Positions 53,714-63,335 of a DNA stretch of 64,000 bases are shown in pieces. Source of the stretch: Actinoplanes siamensis (GTDB taxonomy: Bacteria; Actinomycetota; Actinomycetes; Mycobacteriales; Micromonosporaceae). Numbering within the stretch: the first letter of the stretch is position 1; each line of letters starts with the position of its first letter. The stretch lies in contig NZ_BOMW01000051.1 in assembly GCF_016862395.1 (NCBI RefSeq), positions 39,097 through 103,096 of the forward strand, written 5' to 3'. Position numbers and translations under genes: made by a program. Below the pieces are notes generated by a model. It was not told the origin of the DNA, did not search any database, and saw only the letters and a list, made by a program, of their open reading frames with translations.

Positions 53714-55342
53714 TCAGCCGACCGATCCCGGTGCGGCGGTCGCGGCCCGGTCTCCGGCGTCGAGGACGAGGCTGCGCGGCCACTGTTCCCACCGTGTGCC
53801 GAGGACGTTCTGGTGTGGTCGTCCGGTGCGCACGAACGCGGCGATGCTGTCCATCATCAGCCCGGACAGCTGCAGCCGGCCGGGGGCGTTGCGACGGCTG
53901 AACGCGAACGCGAACACGCCCCGGTCGAAGGTGCCGAAGACGAACGGCAGGTCGATGGCGTGGCTGGCGCCGTAGACGGCGTCGAACGGCGCCGGCTGCT
54001 GGTTCCAGCCGAACTGGTAGTAGTACAGGTTCTTGTTCCCGGCGGCCTGCATGGCGTTCATCGAGTCGCGGACGATACCGGCGAAGATGGCATCGCCCAG
54101 CTGTTTCGACGCCGCGTTCCAGCCGTCGGGGGCGTCGACCGGAAGGTAGCGGTCGTTGATGAAGTCGCGCACCGCGTACGGTGAGGGTTTGTTGGGGTTG
54201 AAGAAGTATTGGCGGGTGAAGCGTTCGTAGTCGCTCGGCCGGTAGGCGCCCAGGACGGCTCCGAACAGCTTGCCTTCCTCGAGGGTGTTGCCGGCCAGGA
54301 CGGGGATGCCGGCGAAGGCTCCCGTCGTGATGGCGGCGTGGTAGTCGGTTGGCAGGACCGTGCCGTCGGCGATCACCGCCGGCGGGTCGCCGACGACGGC
54401 GCCGCGGGCGATCTGGGCGCGGATGACGTCGGCGGCGGGCAGCTGCCGTAGGCGGCGAACGTCCTCGTCACGGTTCCCGGAGCTTCCGACCGCCGCGGTA
54501 ACCAGAGCGTCGGCGTAGGTGCGGGCCTGGGCGGGGGTGGCGAACAGCAGGCCACCGCTGAGCGGGATCACCTTGTCGATCAGGCCCTTGGCCAGCGGCG
54601 ACACCAGCAGCGCCCAGACGTTGACGGCACCGGCCGACTCGCCCATGGCGGTCACGTTGGCGGCGTCGCCGCCGAAGGCCGCGATGTTGCGGTGCACGAA
54701 GCGCAGGGCCTCGATCTGGTCCAGTGTTGCGAAGTTGCCCGAGTCGTTGGCCGGGTCGCCGGTCTTGAGCTGGGGCAGGTCGAGCCATCCGAAGGAGCCG
54801 AGCCGGTAGTTGATGGTGACGACCACGGCGTTGGCGGTGCGCGCGAGGGCATTGCCGTCGTACATCGGGTCGGCGGAGTAGCCCACCACGTTGCTGCCGC
54901 CGTGGACGAACACGATGACCGGGAGCTTCTTCTGCCTGGTGGCGGGGCGGTAGACGTTGAGGGTGAGGCAGTCCTCGGCGCCGACGGGCTGGCCCAGACC
55001 GTCGCGGATGTCGAGCCCGTAATGGGGGCCGCTGGGTGCCGGGCTGAAAAGCCGGCCCTGCTGGATACAGCCGTTGCCGTAGGCGGTGGTGTGGCGCACG
55101 CCGCTCCACGGCTGGTGCGTGAGCGGTGCGTGCCAACGCAGCGGGCCGACGGGTGGTTCCGCGTAGGGAATGCCCAGCCACGTGTAGGTTCCGGTCGACC
55201 GGCTCTGGTCGTTGCCCTTGATCGTGCCGAGGTCGGTGTGCCGCAGCACGGCGCTGTCGCGGCTTGCGGCCGCTGCCGGGGCGATCGACACGGCCGCGAG
55301 GGTCAGGCCGACGAATCCGGTGAGGACACGTCTGATCATCAT
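53714..55342 (-). CDS. Secreted type-B carboxylesterase
   Basis: 542 residues from ATG 55342 in an ATGA overlap with the MFS gene. Signal peptide MIRRVLTGFVGLTLAAVSIAP with cleavage after AAA (about 26). Alpha/beta-hydrolase of the carboxylesterase/lipase type: GIPYAEPPVGPLRW, EDCLTLNVYRP, VFVHGGSNVVGYS (oxyanion hole), nucleophile Ser236 in MGESAGAVN, acidic residue near NTLEEGK and His in YGASHAIDLPFVFG. Hydrolyses an organic ester outside the membrane. Coupling to an ACS-type transporter suggests that the released acid is taken up. Confidence 0.92.
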   Translation of the reverse strand: MMIRRVLTGFVGLTLAAVSIAPAAAASRDSAVLRHTDLGTIKGNDQSRSTGTYTWLGIPYAEPPVGPLRWHAPLTHQPWSGVRHTTAYGNGCIQQGRLFSPAPSGPHYGLDIRDGLGQPVGAEDCLTLNVYRPATRQKKLPVIVFVHGGSNVVGYSADPMYDGNALARTANAVVVTINYRLGSFGWLDLPQLKTGDPANDSGNFATLDQIEALRFVHRNIAAFGGDAANVTAMGESAGAVNVWALLVSPLAKGLIDKVIPLSGGLLFATPAQARTYADALVTAAVGSSGNRDEDVRRLRQLPAADVIRAQIARGAVVGDPPAVIADGTVLPTDYHAAITTGAFAGIPVLAGNTLEEGKLFGAVLGAYRPSDYERFTRQYFFNPNKPSPYAVRDFINDRYLPVDAPDGWNAASKQLGDAIFAGIVRDSMNAMQAAGNKNLYYYQFGWNQQPAPFDAVYGASHAIDLPFVFGTFDRGVFAFAFSRRNAPGRLQLSGLMMDSIAAFVRTGRPHQNVLGTRWEQWPRSLVLDAGDRAATAAPGSVG

Positions 55343-56682
55343 CGTGCGTCCTCCATCAGGGGGGTGGCGGTGAGCTTGCGGCCCTCGGCGCGGATCGCGA
55401 GCGCCAGCAGCGGAAGCAGCAGCATGCCGAGCCCGGCGGCGCCCAGGAGTACGGCGTGGCCGCCCGCCTCGCTGCCCAGGCCCTCGGCGTAGCCGTACAG
55501 GTAGGGGCCGGTGAAGCCGCCGAGCAGGCCGACGGTGTTGATGAACGCCAGTCCCGCGGCTGCCATGAGCCCGGACATCCGTGCCATGGCCACCGACCAG
55601 TACAGCGGCAGGACCCCGATGAGCAGCATCATCGCGACGTCGATCAGCAGGATGCGGGCGACGGCACCGTCGGTGACGGTGTAGATGGCGGCCACGACGG
55701 CGGTGGCCACGGTGACGCCGGTGAGGACGGTGAGCTCGCCGGTGGCCCGGCGGTGCAGCCAGGGAATCACCAGCACGCCGATGAGAGCGCCGATGCCGAT
55801 GCTGCCGCTGACCACGCCGATGTTGAACGAGCCCCGGACACCGAGGCTCTGCACGATAGAGGGGAAGTTGTACTGGATCGCCACGCTGTTGATCTGGTTG
55901 GCGAAGTAGATCACCGCAAGCGCGAGGATGAAGGGCCGTCCGAACGCCACCATGAGGTTGCCCCTCAAGGTGGTGTGCGCCGACGCGCCGACCGCCGCGG
56001 CCCGCTCGTCGAGTACCGCGGCTTCCCGCGCTGACAGCCATTTCGCGTCCGAAGGCCGGTCGGGCACCATGCGCCAGAAGATGCCGGCGACCACGAGGGT
56101 GATCAGGCCCTCGATGAGGAACATCCACTGCCAGCCGTACATCCCGCCGGCGCCGTGCAGTTCCATGATGGCCCCGCCCAGCGGGGCTCCGAGCCCGAGG
56201 CCGGCGCACACGGCCAGGTACAGGATCCCGACCACGCTCACCCGCTGCTTCTGGGAGAACCAGAGGGTGACGACGTACATCAGGGCGGGGTACAGACCGG
56301 CCTCGGCCGCTCCCAGGAGGAACCGCAGGATGTAGAACGACATCTCGCCCTGCACGAACATCATGCAAGCGCAGATCGTGCCCCAGGTGAGCGCGATGCG
56401 GGTGATCCAGCGGCGCGGCCCGACCCGGTACATGATCAGGTTGCTGGGCACCTCCAGCAGCGCGTAGCTCAGGAAGAAGATGCCGGCGCCGGCGCCGAAG
56501 GCGGCGACGCTGATCCCCACGTCGGCGCCGAGGGCGGTCTTGGAGAGGCCGACGTTGGTGCGGTCGACGAAGGCCATGAAGTAGACCAGGCACAGGATTG
56601 GCAGCAGGCGCAACGCCGCCTTGCGGCTGGCGCTGGCGTGGAGCTGGTCAGGGTCGTCGGGCGAGGCCTGCGGCCGGGTCAC
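55339..56682 (-). CDS. MFS transporter, anion:cation symporter (ACS) family
   Basis: 447 residues from GTG 56682 (GGAG seven bases upstream); a GTG at 56721 would add 13 residues. Twelve membrane helices; LPILCLVYFMAFVDRTNVGLSK, the YALLEVPSNLIMYRVGPRRWITRI loop and RFLLGAAEAGLYPALMYVVTLWF are hallmarks of the ACS family (phthalate, tartrate, glucarate permeases). It imports an organic anion by proton symport. Forms an operon with the secreted carboxylesterase, likely importing its product. Confidence 0.9.
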   Translation of the reverse strand: MTRPQASPDDPDQLHASASRKAALRLLPILCLVYFMAFVDRTNVGLSKTALGADVGISVAAFGAGAGIFFLSYALLEVPSNLIMYRVGPRRWITRIALTWGTICACMMFVQGEMSFYILRFLLGAAEAGLYPALMYVVTLWFSQKQRVSVVGILYLAVCAGLGLGAPLGGAIMELHGAGGMYGWQWMFLIEGLITLVVAGIFWRMVPDRPSDAKWLSAREAAVLDERAAAVGASAHTTLRGNLMVAFGRPFILALAVIYFANQINSVAIQYNFPSIVQSLGVRGSFNIGVVSGSIGIGALIGVLVIPWLHRRATGELTVLTGVTVATAVVAAIYTVTDGAVARILLIDVAMMLLIGVLPLYWSVAMARMSGLMAAAGLAFINTVGLLGGFTGPYLYGYAEGLGSEAGGHAVLLGAAGLGMLLLPLLALAIRAEGRKLTATPLMEDAR

Positions 56683-56877
56683 GACGCGTCTCCGGTGCTG
56701 CCGGCCCGAAGGCTGCCGCACCGCATGCGGCGGAGGGCTCCTCTATTCCTCACATGATCTCCTCTGTCAAGCGGTTCTCCGCATCCCCCATGTGGTCGCC
56801 ATCACTGTAAGGAGCGGCCCATCCGCGTCAGAGGTGAAATCCATCCACAGTTGTCAGCGGAGTGGTGGAAAGAAGAA
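56683..56877 (-). promoter_or_regulatory. Promoter region of the MFS-esterase operon with half operator
   Basis: At 56829-56839 the sequence ATCCATCCACA repeats the right half of the 19-bp palindrome at 58700-58718 (TTCATCCAC), about 150 bp before the MFS start. This suggests the same regulator acts here. CATGTGG/TCACATG also flank the centre as short inverted pieces. Confidence 0.45.
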
Positions 56878-58653
56878 CTACCGCAGGACGGCGCGCCGCA
56901 GGCATTCCAGCCGGATGGCCAGGCGCAGCGGAAGGTCGTCAGCGGCCCGCCAGTCGTGGCCCAGGACGTCGGCGGCCCGGTCGAGCCGTTTGAGCAGAGT
57001 GTTGAGATGGACCTGCAGGGCCTGGGCGGTTCGGCGCAGGTTGCCGTCGTTGCCGAAGTAGGCGTCCAGCGTGACCACGAGATCGGTGGATCGCTTGGTG
57101 TCGTAGTCCAGCAGCGGGCCGATCGCGTCGGCGAGAAAACGGTCGAGCTCGTCGCGGCGGTCGGCGTCGAAAGCCAGCGCGTAGAGCGCGAACCGGTCAG
57201 TGGTGGTTCCCAGATCCCGCGCCCCCAGATGCCGGACCACGGCCGTGCACCCGGCCGCGCGCGAGACCGCCCGCGCCCAGTCGTGCCCGGTGACACGTTC
57301 GCAGACGACCGTGACGGGCTGGCCTGATGCGGCGCGCAGCCGCTGGTGGACGGCCCGGGCGAACGCTTCGGCCGGCCCGGCCGCGGCGATCAGCACCGCT
57401 CGGCCGAGGTGCTCGCCGGCGAGGCCCGCCTCCTGCCGGGCGATGGGGTGCAGGTGGCGTACCAGGCTGGCGGCGGAGGCACCGTCGGCACTGGCGATGA
57501 CCACCACATTCAGAGCGTCGAGGTCGACCCCGCGGGAGCGGGCGCGCGTACGCTGCGTGGCGCTGACCTGGGGGCCGGCAACGATGAGTTCGGTGAGCAA
57601 CTCGCCGCTGAGCCGTTCGGCCGCGTCGGCCACCGCGTTGTCCTTGAGGATCAGCAACCCGACGACGTGGGTCGCCAGTTCCAGGCTGCGGGCGTCCACG
57701 GCCGACGGTTGCTGGCTGTGGCTCCACACCACCGTGCCCAGCAGGCTGTCCCCGGCCCGAACCGTCGCCGCGCTGTGGCGCCGGCCGTCCGGTCCGGGCA
57801 CGGTGGCCGCACGCCCGGTACGGCGGGCCTGCTCGATGACGCCGGCGATCACCTCGTCGCTGCCCGGCTCGCGGCTCGCGGGGTCTTCGGCGCCGCCGCG
57901 GGCCAGCAGGGCGCCGTCGCGGTCCAGAATCTCGACCTGGCCGCCCATCTGCCCGGCGAGTTCGCTGGCCACCACGAGCGGGCCGCCGCCTGCCAGGACA
58001 ACGCCGGTCAGCGCCTCGTGCACGGCCTGGGCCCGCTGCATCACCGCCATCTGTTCCTCGATGGTCCGGTAGGCGGATCGCAGCTCAGCCAGCGCGCCGC
58101 GGCTCTGCTCGTACAGCCGCGCGTTGTCCAGGGCGATCGCGGCGTGGTCGGCGAAGGCGCTGAGCAGGGCGATCTCGTCGGTGCGGAACCGGCGCCGGCT
58201 GCGGTGGGCGGCGAACAGGGCACCGATCACCCGGTCTCGTGCCAGCAGGGGTACGCCGAGCAGCGCCACCAGCCCTTCGCTGTCGACCACCGCGTCGAAG
58301 CCGGGATCGTGCCGCAGGTGCCCGCCCTCGAAGTAGTGCTCGACCCAGTGAGCGGCGCGTGTGTCGACCACCTTGCTGCCCAGCCCGGTGTGCGGCGGGA
58401 TGCGCGCCGACCGGAAGGCCGCCGAGATGGTGCCCTCGCTGGCCGTGATGCTCAGCGTGCCGTCGTCGCCGAGCAGCGACAGGTAGGTGAAGTCCGTGCC
58501 GATCAGGTCGTGGGCGTGCCGGACGATCGATTCCAGCACGTCCTCGACGTCGCCCAGCGCGGTCAGGGACCTCGCCGTGGCGTACAGCGAGGCCAGCTCC
58601 CGCTCGCGGCTGGGCCGGGATCCGGCGTCTGGTCGTTCGCTCATGATCGGCAT
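56878..58653 (-). CDS. GAF-PucR family transcriptional regulator
   Basis: 591 residues from ATG 58653 (ATG 58644 alternative). Residues about 18-190 form a GAF sensor (ARSLTALGDVEDVLESIVRHA ... GALFAAHRSRRRFRTDEIALLSAFADHAAIALDNARLYEQ), a coiled linker follows to about 225, then a CdaR/PucR middle domain, and the C-terminal PucR helix-turn-helix: LDAYFGNDGNLRRTAQALQVHLNTLLKRLDRAADVLGHDW (about 530-575). Likely binds a small aromatic or acid ligand. It stands between the esterase/MFS operon and the divergent CoA-ligase operon, with a perfect palindrome in the shared promoter region, so it probably controls both. Confidence 0.9.
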   Translation of the reverse strand: MPIMSERPDAGSRPSRERELASLYATARSLTALGDVEDVLESIVRHAHDLIGTDFTYLSLLGDDGTLSITASEGTISAAFRSARIPPHTGLGSKVVDTRAAHWVEHYFEGGHLRHDPGFDAVVDSEGLVALLGVPLLARDRVIGALFAAHRSRRRFRTDEIALLSAFADHAAIALDNARLYEQSRGALAELRSAYRTIEEQMAVMQRAQAVHEALTGVVLAGGGPLVVASELAGQMGGQVEILDRDGALLARGGAEDPASREPGSDEVIAGVIEQARRTGRAATVPGPDGRRHSAATVRAGDSLLGTVVWSHSQQPSAVDARSLELATHVVGLLILKDNAVADAAERLSGELLTELIVAGPQVSATQRTRARSRGVDLDALNVVVIASADGASAASLVRHLHPIARQEAGLAGEHLGRAVLIAAAGPAEAFARAVHQRLRAASGQPVTVVCERVTGHDWARAVSRAAGCTAVVRHLGARDLGTTTDRFALYALAFDADRRDELDRFLADAIGPLLDYDTKRSTDLVVTLDAYFGNDGNLRRTAQALQVHLNTLLKRLDRAADVLGHDWRAADDLPLRLAIRLECLRRAVLR

Positions 58654-58699
58654 CGTTTCGTCGAGGGGCGGCTCGGACGGCCGATGCTACCGGCGGGCC

Positions 58700-58718
58700 G
58701 GTGGATGATTCATCCACC
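58700..58718. promoter_or_regulatory. Perfect 19-bp operator palindrome
   Basis: GGTGGATGA-T-TCATCCACC: two perfect 9-bp arms around one central base, 46 bp upstream of the regulator start and 137 bp upstream of the acyl-CoA ligase start. Position and symmetry make it the probable binding site of the GAF-PucR protein for divergent control. Confidence 0.8.
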
Positions 58719-58855
58719 TGCGACGCCGTAGATGGGGGCGGAGCGTACCTCCCTGTGTGCCGATCCGCGCTCTTACGGTTGGCCGACCACTTGCTGGCCG
58801 GTCCGTGGCCGGGATGTCGCCCGCGCTCCCGCGGCGATGGGGAGGAGAGCTGGAC

Positions 58856-60469
58856 ATGGACGGGCTCATGCAGCCGCGACCGTTGACGATCGCGCACCTG
58901 TTCGAGCGGGCCGAGACGTTGTTCGGGCACAAGCACGTCGTCGACGCCGATGGGACCCGGACCCCCTACCGCGCGTGGGCTCGCCGGGTACGCCGCCTGA
59001 CCTCCGCGCTCACCGCGCTGCAGGTCGCGCCGGGAGCCCGGGTCGCCACGCTGGCGGCCAACCACCGGCGGCACCTGGAGGTGTACGCCGCGGTCCCGAT
59101 CAGCAAACGCGTCCTGCACACGCTCAACATCCGGCTGCCGGCCGAGCACCTCGTCTACATCATCGAGCACGCCGGTGACGACGTGGTCTTCCTCGACCGG
59201 CGGCACCTGCCGCTGATCGAGGCGTGCCTGGACCGGTTGCCCGGCGTACGGCACTGGGTGATCTTTCCCGACGGCACCGACCACGCGCTGCCCGGCGACG
59301 CGCGCTTCCACCACTACGACGATCTGCTTGCCGCGGCCCCACCCGTCGAGGGCTCGTTCGAGGCCGCCTTCAGCGGCGCGGAGGAGAACCTGGCGGCGGG
59401 GCTGTGCTACACCTCCGGAACGACCGGGCGTCCCAAGGGCGTGCTGTACAGCCACCGGTCGACGGTCCTGCACTGCCTGGGCACTCTGGCGGCAGGGCTG
59501 ATCGGCATCAGCGAACGCGATGTGGTCCTGCCGGTCGTACCCATGTTCCACGCGAACGCGTGGGGGCTGCCCTACGGCGCGCTCATGGCAGGCGCGGATC
59601 TCGTGCTGCCCGGCCCCTCGGCCGACCCCGCGCACCTGGCCGGCCTGATCCAGGCGCACCGGGTCACCGTGGCGGCCGCCGTTCCCACCGTCTGGACCGG
59701 CCTGCTGCCCGCGCTGGAAAACCGGGACTGCTCCTCGCTGCGCCTCCTGCTCGGCGGCGGGTCGGTGGTCACCCCGCAACTGTCGGCGGCCTACGAGGCG
59801 GCCGTCGGAGTTCCCATCACCCACTCGTGGGGAATGACAGAGGTCAGCCCCGTGGGCGCGATCGGCGGTCTGCGCAGTCAGCACGACGACCTCGACCCCG
59901 ACGCGCGCAAGCTTGTCGCGTCGGCGCAGGGCCAGCCTGCACCGCTGGTGAGCGTACGCATCATCGACGTCGACACCGGCGAGCCCCGGCCGCACGACGG
60001 GCGGGCGGTCGGTGAGTTGCAGGTCGCCGGACCGTGGGTGGCGGCCGGCTACTTCAAAGACGCGGGGGCCGACAGCTTCACCGCTGACGGCTGGCTGCGC
60101 ACCGGCGACCTGGCCAGCATCGACGAGCAAGGCTACCTGCGGCTTGTCGACCGGATCAAGGACCTGATCAAGTCGGGCGGCGAGTGGATCTCCTCGGTCG
60201 AGCTGGAGGCGGCCATCGCCACCCACCCGGACGTCGAACAGGTCGCCGTCGTGGCCCGGGACCATCCCACCTGGGTAGAGCGCCCGGTCGCGTTCGTCGT
60301 CCTGCGCGCCGGCTCGGACACGGCGGTCGATGAGCTGCGTGAGCACCTGTCCCGCCGGATCGCCTCCTGGTGGATGCCGGACGACTTCATCCTGCTCGAC
60401 ACCCTTCCCCTGACCGGGACGGGCAAGCTGTCCAAGCAGACCCTGCGGGAGTCGCTGCACACGGCATGA
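58856..60469 (+). CDS. Acyl-CoA ligase (AMP-forming)
   Basis: 537 residues from ATG 58856 with GGGGAGGAG ten bases upstream. ANL superfamily: P-loop YTSGTTGRPKG (185-195), MFHANAWGLPYGALMAGADLV, WGMTEVSPVG, DGWLRTGDLASIDEQGYLRLVDRIKDLIKSGGEWISSVELE, and catalytic Lys near the end (TGTGKLSKQTL). Close to medium- or long-chain fatty-acid-CoA ligases (AlkK/FadD3-like). It activates a carboxylic acid with ATP and CoA. First gene of the operon with thiolase and SDR, divergent from the regulator. Confidence 0.93.
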   Translation: MDGLMQPRPLTIAHLFERAETLFGHKHVVDADGTRTPYRAWARRVRRLTSALTALQVAPGARVATLAANHRRHLEVYAAVPISKRVLHTLNIRLPAEHLVYIIEHAGDDVVFLDRRHLPLIEACLDRLPGVRHWVIFPDGTDHALPGDARFHHYDDLLAAAPPVEGSFEAAFSGAEENLAAGLCYTSGTTGRPKGVLYSHRSTVLHCLGTLAAGLIGISERDVVLPVVPMFHANAWGLPYGALMAGADLVLPGPSADPAHLAGLIQAHRVTVAAAVPTVWTGLLPALENRDCSSLRLLLGGGSVVTPQLSAAYEAAVGVPITHSWGMTEVSPVGAIGGLRSQHDDLDPDARKLVASAQGQPAPLVSVRIIDVDTGEPRPHDGRAVGELQVAGPWVAAGYFKDAGADSFTADGWLRTGDLASIDEQGYLRLVDRIKDLIKSGGEWISSVELEAAIATHPDVEQVAVVARDHPTWVERPVAFVVLRAGSDTAVDELREHLSRRIASWWMPDDFILLDTLPLTGTGKLSKQTLRESLHTA

Positions 60470-60543
60470 AGCCGCGCCGCGCCCCTACTCCCGCAGCAGC
60501 GTCGCCGTCCTCGTTCGACCCCGTCCACTCCCCAGGAGCTCTC

Positions 60544-61764
60544 ATGCCCGACGCCGTGATCGTCTCCACTGCCCGCTCACCGATCGGCCGCGCCGTCAAG
60601 GGATCGCTGAAAGACCTGCGCCCGGACGACCTGACCGCCACGATCATCCAGGCGGCCCTGGCCAAGATTCCCGAGCTGGACCCGAGGGACATCGACGACC
60701 TCATGCTCGGTTGCGGCCTGCCCGGCGGCGAACAGGGCCACAACCTGGCCAGGATCGTGGCCGTGCAGATGGGCATGGACCACCTGCCCGGCTGCACGAT
60801 CACTCGCTACTGTTCCTCGTCCCTGCAGACGTCCCGCATGGCCCTGCACGCCATCAAGGCCGGCGAGGGCGAGGTGTTCGTCTCCGCCGGCGTCGAGACG
60901 GTTTCCCGCTTCGGCAAAGGTTCCTCCGACGACCTGCCCGGCACCCACAACCCGCTGTTCGCGCCAGCGCAGGCGCGTACCCGGAAAACCGCCGCCGCCG
61001 ACGGCGCGGGCTGGCACGACCCGCGTGCGGACGGCCTGATCCCGGACGCCTACATCGCGATGGGGCAGACCGCCGAGAACCTGGCCCGGTTCAAAGGCGT
61101 GACCCGCCGCGACATGGACGAGTTCGGCGTACGCTCGCAGAACCTCGCCGAGCAAGCCCTCGCCAAGGGCTTCTGGCAGCGCGAAATCACCCCGGTCACG
61201 CTGCCCGACGGCACGGTGGTGACACACGACGACGGCCCGCGCAGCGGCGTCACCCTCGATGACGTCGCCGGCCTGAAGCCGGCCTTCCGCCCCGACGGCA
61301 TGATCACGGCCGGGAACTGCTGCCCCCTGAATGACGGCGCGGCCGCCCTCGTGATCATGAGCGACACCAAGGCGCGCCAACTCGGCCTGACCCCGCTGGC
61401 GCGCATCGTCTCCACCGGCGTCACCGGCCTCTCCCCCGAGATCATGGGCCTCGGGCCGGTCGAGGCGTCCCGGCAGGCGCTGTCCCGCGCCGGGCTGACC
61501 ATCGGCGACATCGACCTGGTCGAGATCAACGAGGCGTTCGCCGCGCAGGTCATCCCCTCATACCGGGACCTGGGCATCGACCTGGACAAGCTGAACATCA
61601 ACGGTGGCGCCATCGCCGTAGGCCACCCCTACGGCATGACCGGAGCACGCCTCACCGCCACCCTCATCAACAGCCTGCAGTACCACGACAAGCAATTCGG
61701 CCTGGAAACCATGTGCGTAGGCGGCGGCCAGGGCATGGCCATGATCATCGAACGGCTCAGCTGA
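60544..61764 (+). CDS. Acetyl-CoA C-acyltransferase (thiolase)
   Basis: 406 residues. Full thiolase: nucleophile Cys90 in RYCSSSLQTSRMALHAI, NGGAIAVGHPYGMTGAR with His361, and CVGGGQGMAMI with Cys391. It cleaves 3-ketoacyl-CoA with CoA (or makes acetoacetyl-CoA). FadA-type features rather than a lipid-transfer thiolase. In this operon it follows the acyl-CoA ligase by 74 bp and precedes the SDR by 117 bp. Confidence 0.95.
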   Translation: MPDAVIVSTARSPIGRAVKGSLKDLRPDDLTATIIQAALAKIPELDPRDIDDLMLGCGLPGGEQGHNLARIVAVQMGMDHLPGCTITRYCSSSLQTSRMALHAIKAGEGEVFVSAGVETVSRFGKGSSDDLPGTHNPLFAPAQARTRKTAAADGAGWHDPRADGLIPDAYIAMGQTAENLARFKGVTRRDMDEFGVRSQNLAEQALAKGFWQREITPVTLPDGTVVTHDDGPRSGVTLDDVAGLKPAFRPDGMITAGNCCPLNDGAAALVIMSDTKARQLGLTPLARIVSTGVTGLSPEIMGLGPVEASRQALSRAGLTIGDIDLVEINEAFAAQVIPSYRDLGIDLDKLNINGGAIAVGHPYGMTGARLTATLINSLQYHDKQFGLETMCVGGGQGMAMIIERLS

Positions 61765-61881
61765 CACCCGACAGGACACCGGCGCCGCGCCCACGGGAAC
61801 GCCGGCCGCCGCGTCCCGGCGACAGGGACACGGGCACAACCAGCACGACGACACCGGGCGACGCCCCGGGACGGAGGAGAC

Positions 61882-62649
61882 ATGAGCACATCAACCACCG
61901 AACAGCGCGTGGCCATCGTCACCGGGGCCGCCCGCGGCATCGGCGCCGCCACCGCGATCCGGTTGTCCGGGCAAGGCCACGCCGTCGCGGTCATCGACCT
62001 GGACGAGTCCGCCTGCGCCGGCACCGTCGAGAAGATCACCGCCAGCGGCGGCACAGCCATCGCCGTGAGCTGCGACGTCGGCGACGAAGCGCAGGTGAAC
62101 ACCGCCGTCGCACGCACGGCTGAGGTGCTCGGCTCCCCCACCATCCTGGTCAACAACGCCGGGGTGATCCGCGACAACCTGGTGTTCAAGATGAGCGCCC
62201 TCGACTGGGACACCGTCATGAGCGTGCACCTGCGCGGCGCGTTCCTGATGACCCGAGCGGTCCAGAAGCACATGGTGGACGCCGGGTTCGGCCGGATCGT
62301 GAACCTGTCGTCATCCTCCGCCCTCGGCAACCGCGGCCAGGCCAACTACGCCGCGGCCAAAGCCGGCCTGCAAGGATTCACCAAGACTCTCGCCATAGAA
62401 CTCGGCCCGTTCGGCGTCACCGCCAACACCGTCGCCCCCGGCTTCATCGTCACCGACATGACCAAGGCAACCGCCGGCCGTGTCGGCATGAGCTTCCAGG
62501 CCTACCAGGCCGAGTACGCCGCCCAGATCCCGGTCCGGCGCGTCGGGACGCCCGATGACATCGCCAACGCCATCGCCTTCTTCACCAGCGAGGCCGCCGG
62601 ATTCGTGTCCGGCCAGGTCATGTACGTCGCCGGCGGACCACTCGACTGA
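61882..62649 (+). CDS. SDR family dehydrogenase (FabG-like)
   Basis: 255 residues. Classical SDR: TGAARGIG (14-21), NNAGV, catalytic Ser in NLSSSSALGNRG, Tyr156 and Lys160 in NYAAAKAG, and a C-terminal FVSGQVMYVAGGPLD. CDLDESA after strand 2 (IDLDES) suggests NAD+ preference. With the ligase and thiolase it most likely oxidises a 3-hydroxyacyl-CoA in this pathway rather than serving fatty acid synthesis. GGAGGA stands before the ATG. Hydratase and acyl-CoA dehydrogenase are not in this operon. Confidence 0.9.
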   Translation: MSTSTTEQRVAIVTGAARGIGAATAIRLSGQGHAVAVIDLDESACAGTVEKITASGGTAIAVSCDVGDEAQVNTAVARTAEVLGSPTILVNNAGVIRDNLVFKMSALDWDTVMSVHLRGAFLMTRAVQKHMVDAGFGRIVNLSSSSALGNRGQANYAAAKAGLQGFTKTLAIELGPFGVTANTVAPGFIVTDMTKATAGRVGMSFQAYQAEYAAQIPVRRVGTPDDIANAIAFFTSEAAGFVSGQVMYVAGGPLD

Positions 62650-63335
62650 GGCTGTGCTCGGTCACGGCGGCGACCACCGGGAGCGACCGCGAAGTGCCGC
62701 GCGGGCTGAGGTGGCGTAGACGTCCCCGGTCGCGCTGTTCGAGGATCTCCAGGTCGACGAGGTCGTACCGATGGCCGCCGGTCCGGATCGGGTGCGCTCA
62801 CGGCGGGGTACCGGGGACTTGCGCAGGCAGCACAGGTCGCGTGGCTGCTGCCCGTCGCGTTGAGGGCGCGCGATCCTCGCCCGCCGCAGCGCTCCCATTC
62901 TGCTCCCACAGTGAGCAGCAAAACAGCAGCGGCCCGTCACCGATATTTCGGTGACGGGCCGCTGACCTGCTAAGACTTTGGTGGACCATACGTGGCAGAA
63001 TCCGAACCGCGTTCCCGCAGTTCAGGGGCCGGTTGTGATGTTTCCGGCGGTACGCCGACGCACAGCCTGACCGGCTCACCACCCAGCCGCCATAGCGCCG
63101 CCAGGGGCTGATCCGATCACCATCAGCACCAGCGCTGCGGTTCTGACGGGCCGGGGCTCCAACTCGTGGATCATGACGGCCAACCCAGGCCCCGGTCTGT
63201 TCCCCGGCGTCGAGTCCACCGGGCCGCGGAGTTCCTCGCCGCGCCGCCAACGAGCGCTGGTACCTCGGTGGCCGTCTTCCTGAGCTATACGAGTGAGAAT
63301 GCCTACCACGGACGATGAGTGTGCCTTGATAGGCT
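62650..63335. other. Degraded intergenic region
   Basis: 686 bp without an intact gene. Around 62640-62795 the minus strand has a coherent fragment, HPIRTGGHRYDLVDLEILEQ continued by a further 25 residues, with about 90% G/C-ending codons but no start (a TGA precedes it) and no recognised product. The strong hairpin at 62929 follows. Between 62990 and 63330 nothing could be recognised; GC content is lower than the genome average here. Confidence 0.45.
62929..62962. terminator. Strong hairpin terminator
   Basis: GCGGCCCGTCACCGA (62929-62943) and TCGGTGACGGGCCGC (62948-62962) are perfect 15-bp arms around a 4-base TATT loop. It lies 280 bp after the SDR stop and may end that operon or a lost neighbour gene. 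Confidence 0.85.

Noticed and set aside
63076..63309. 77-codon minus-strand frame in the right-hand region
   Set aside because: Mixed third-position composition, no ribosome site and no recognisable motif; not reported as a gene.
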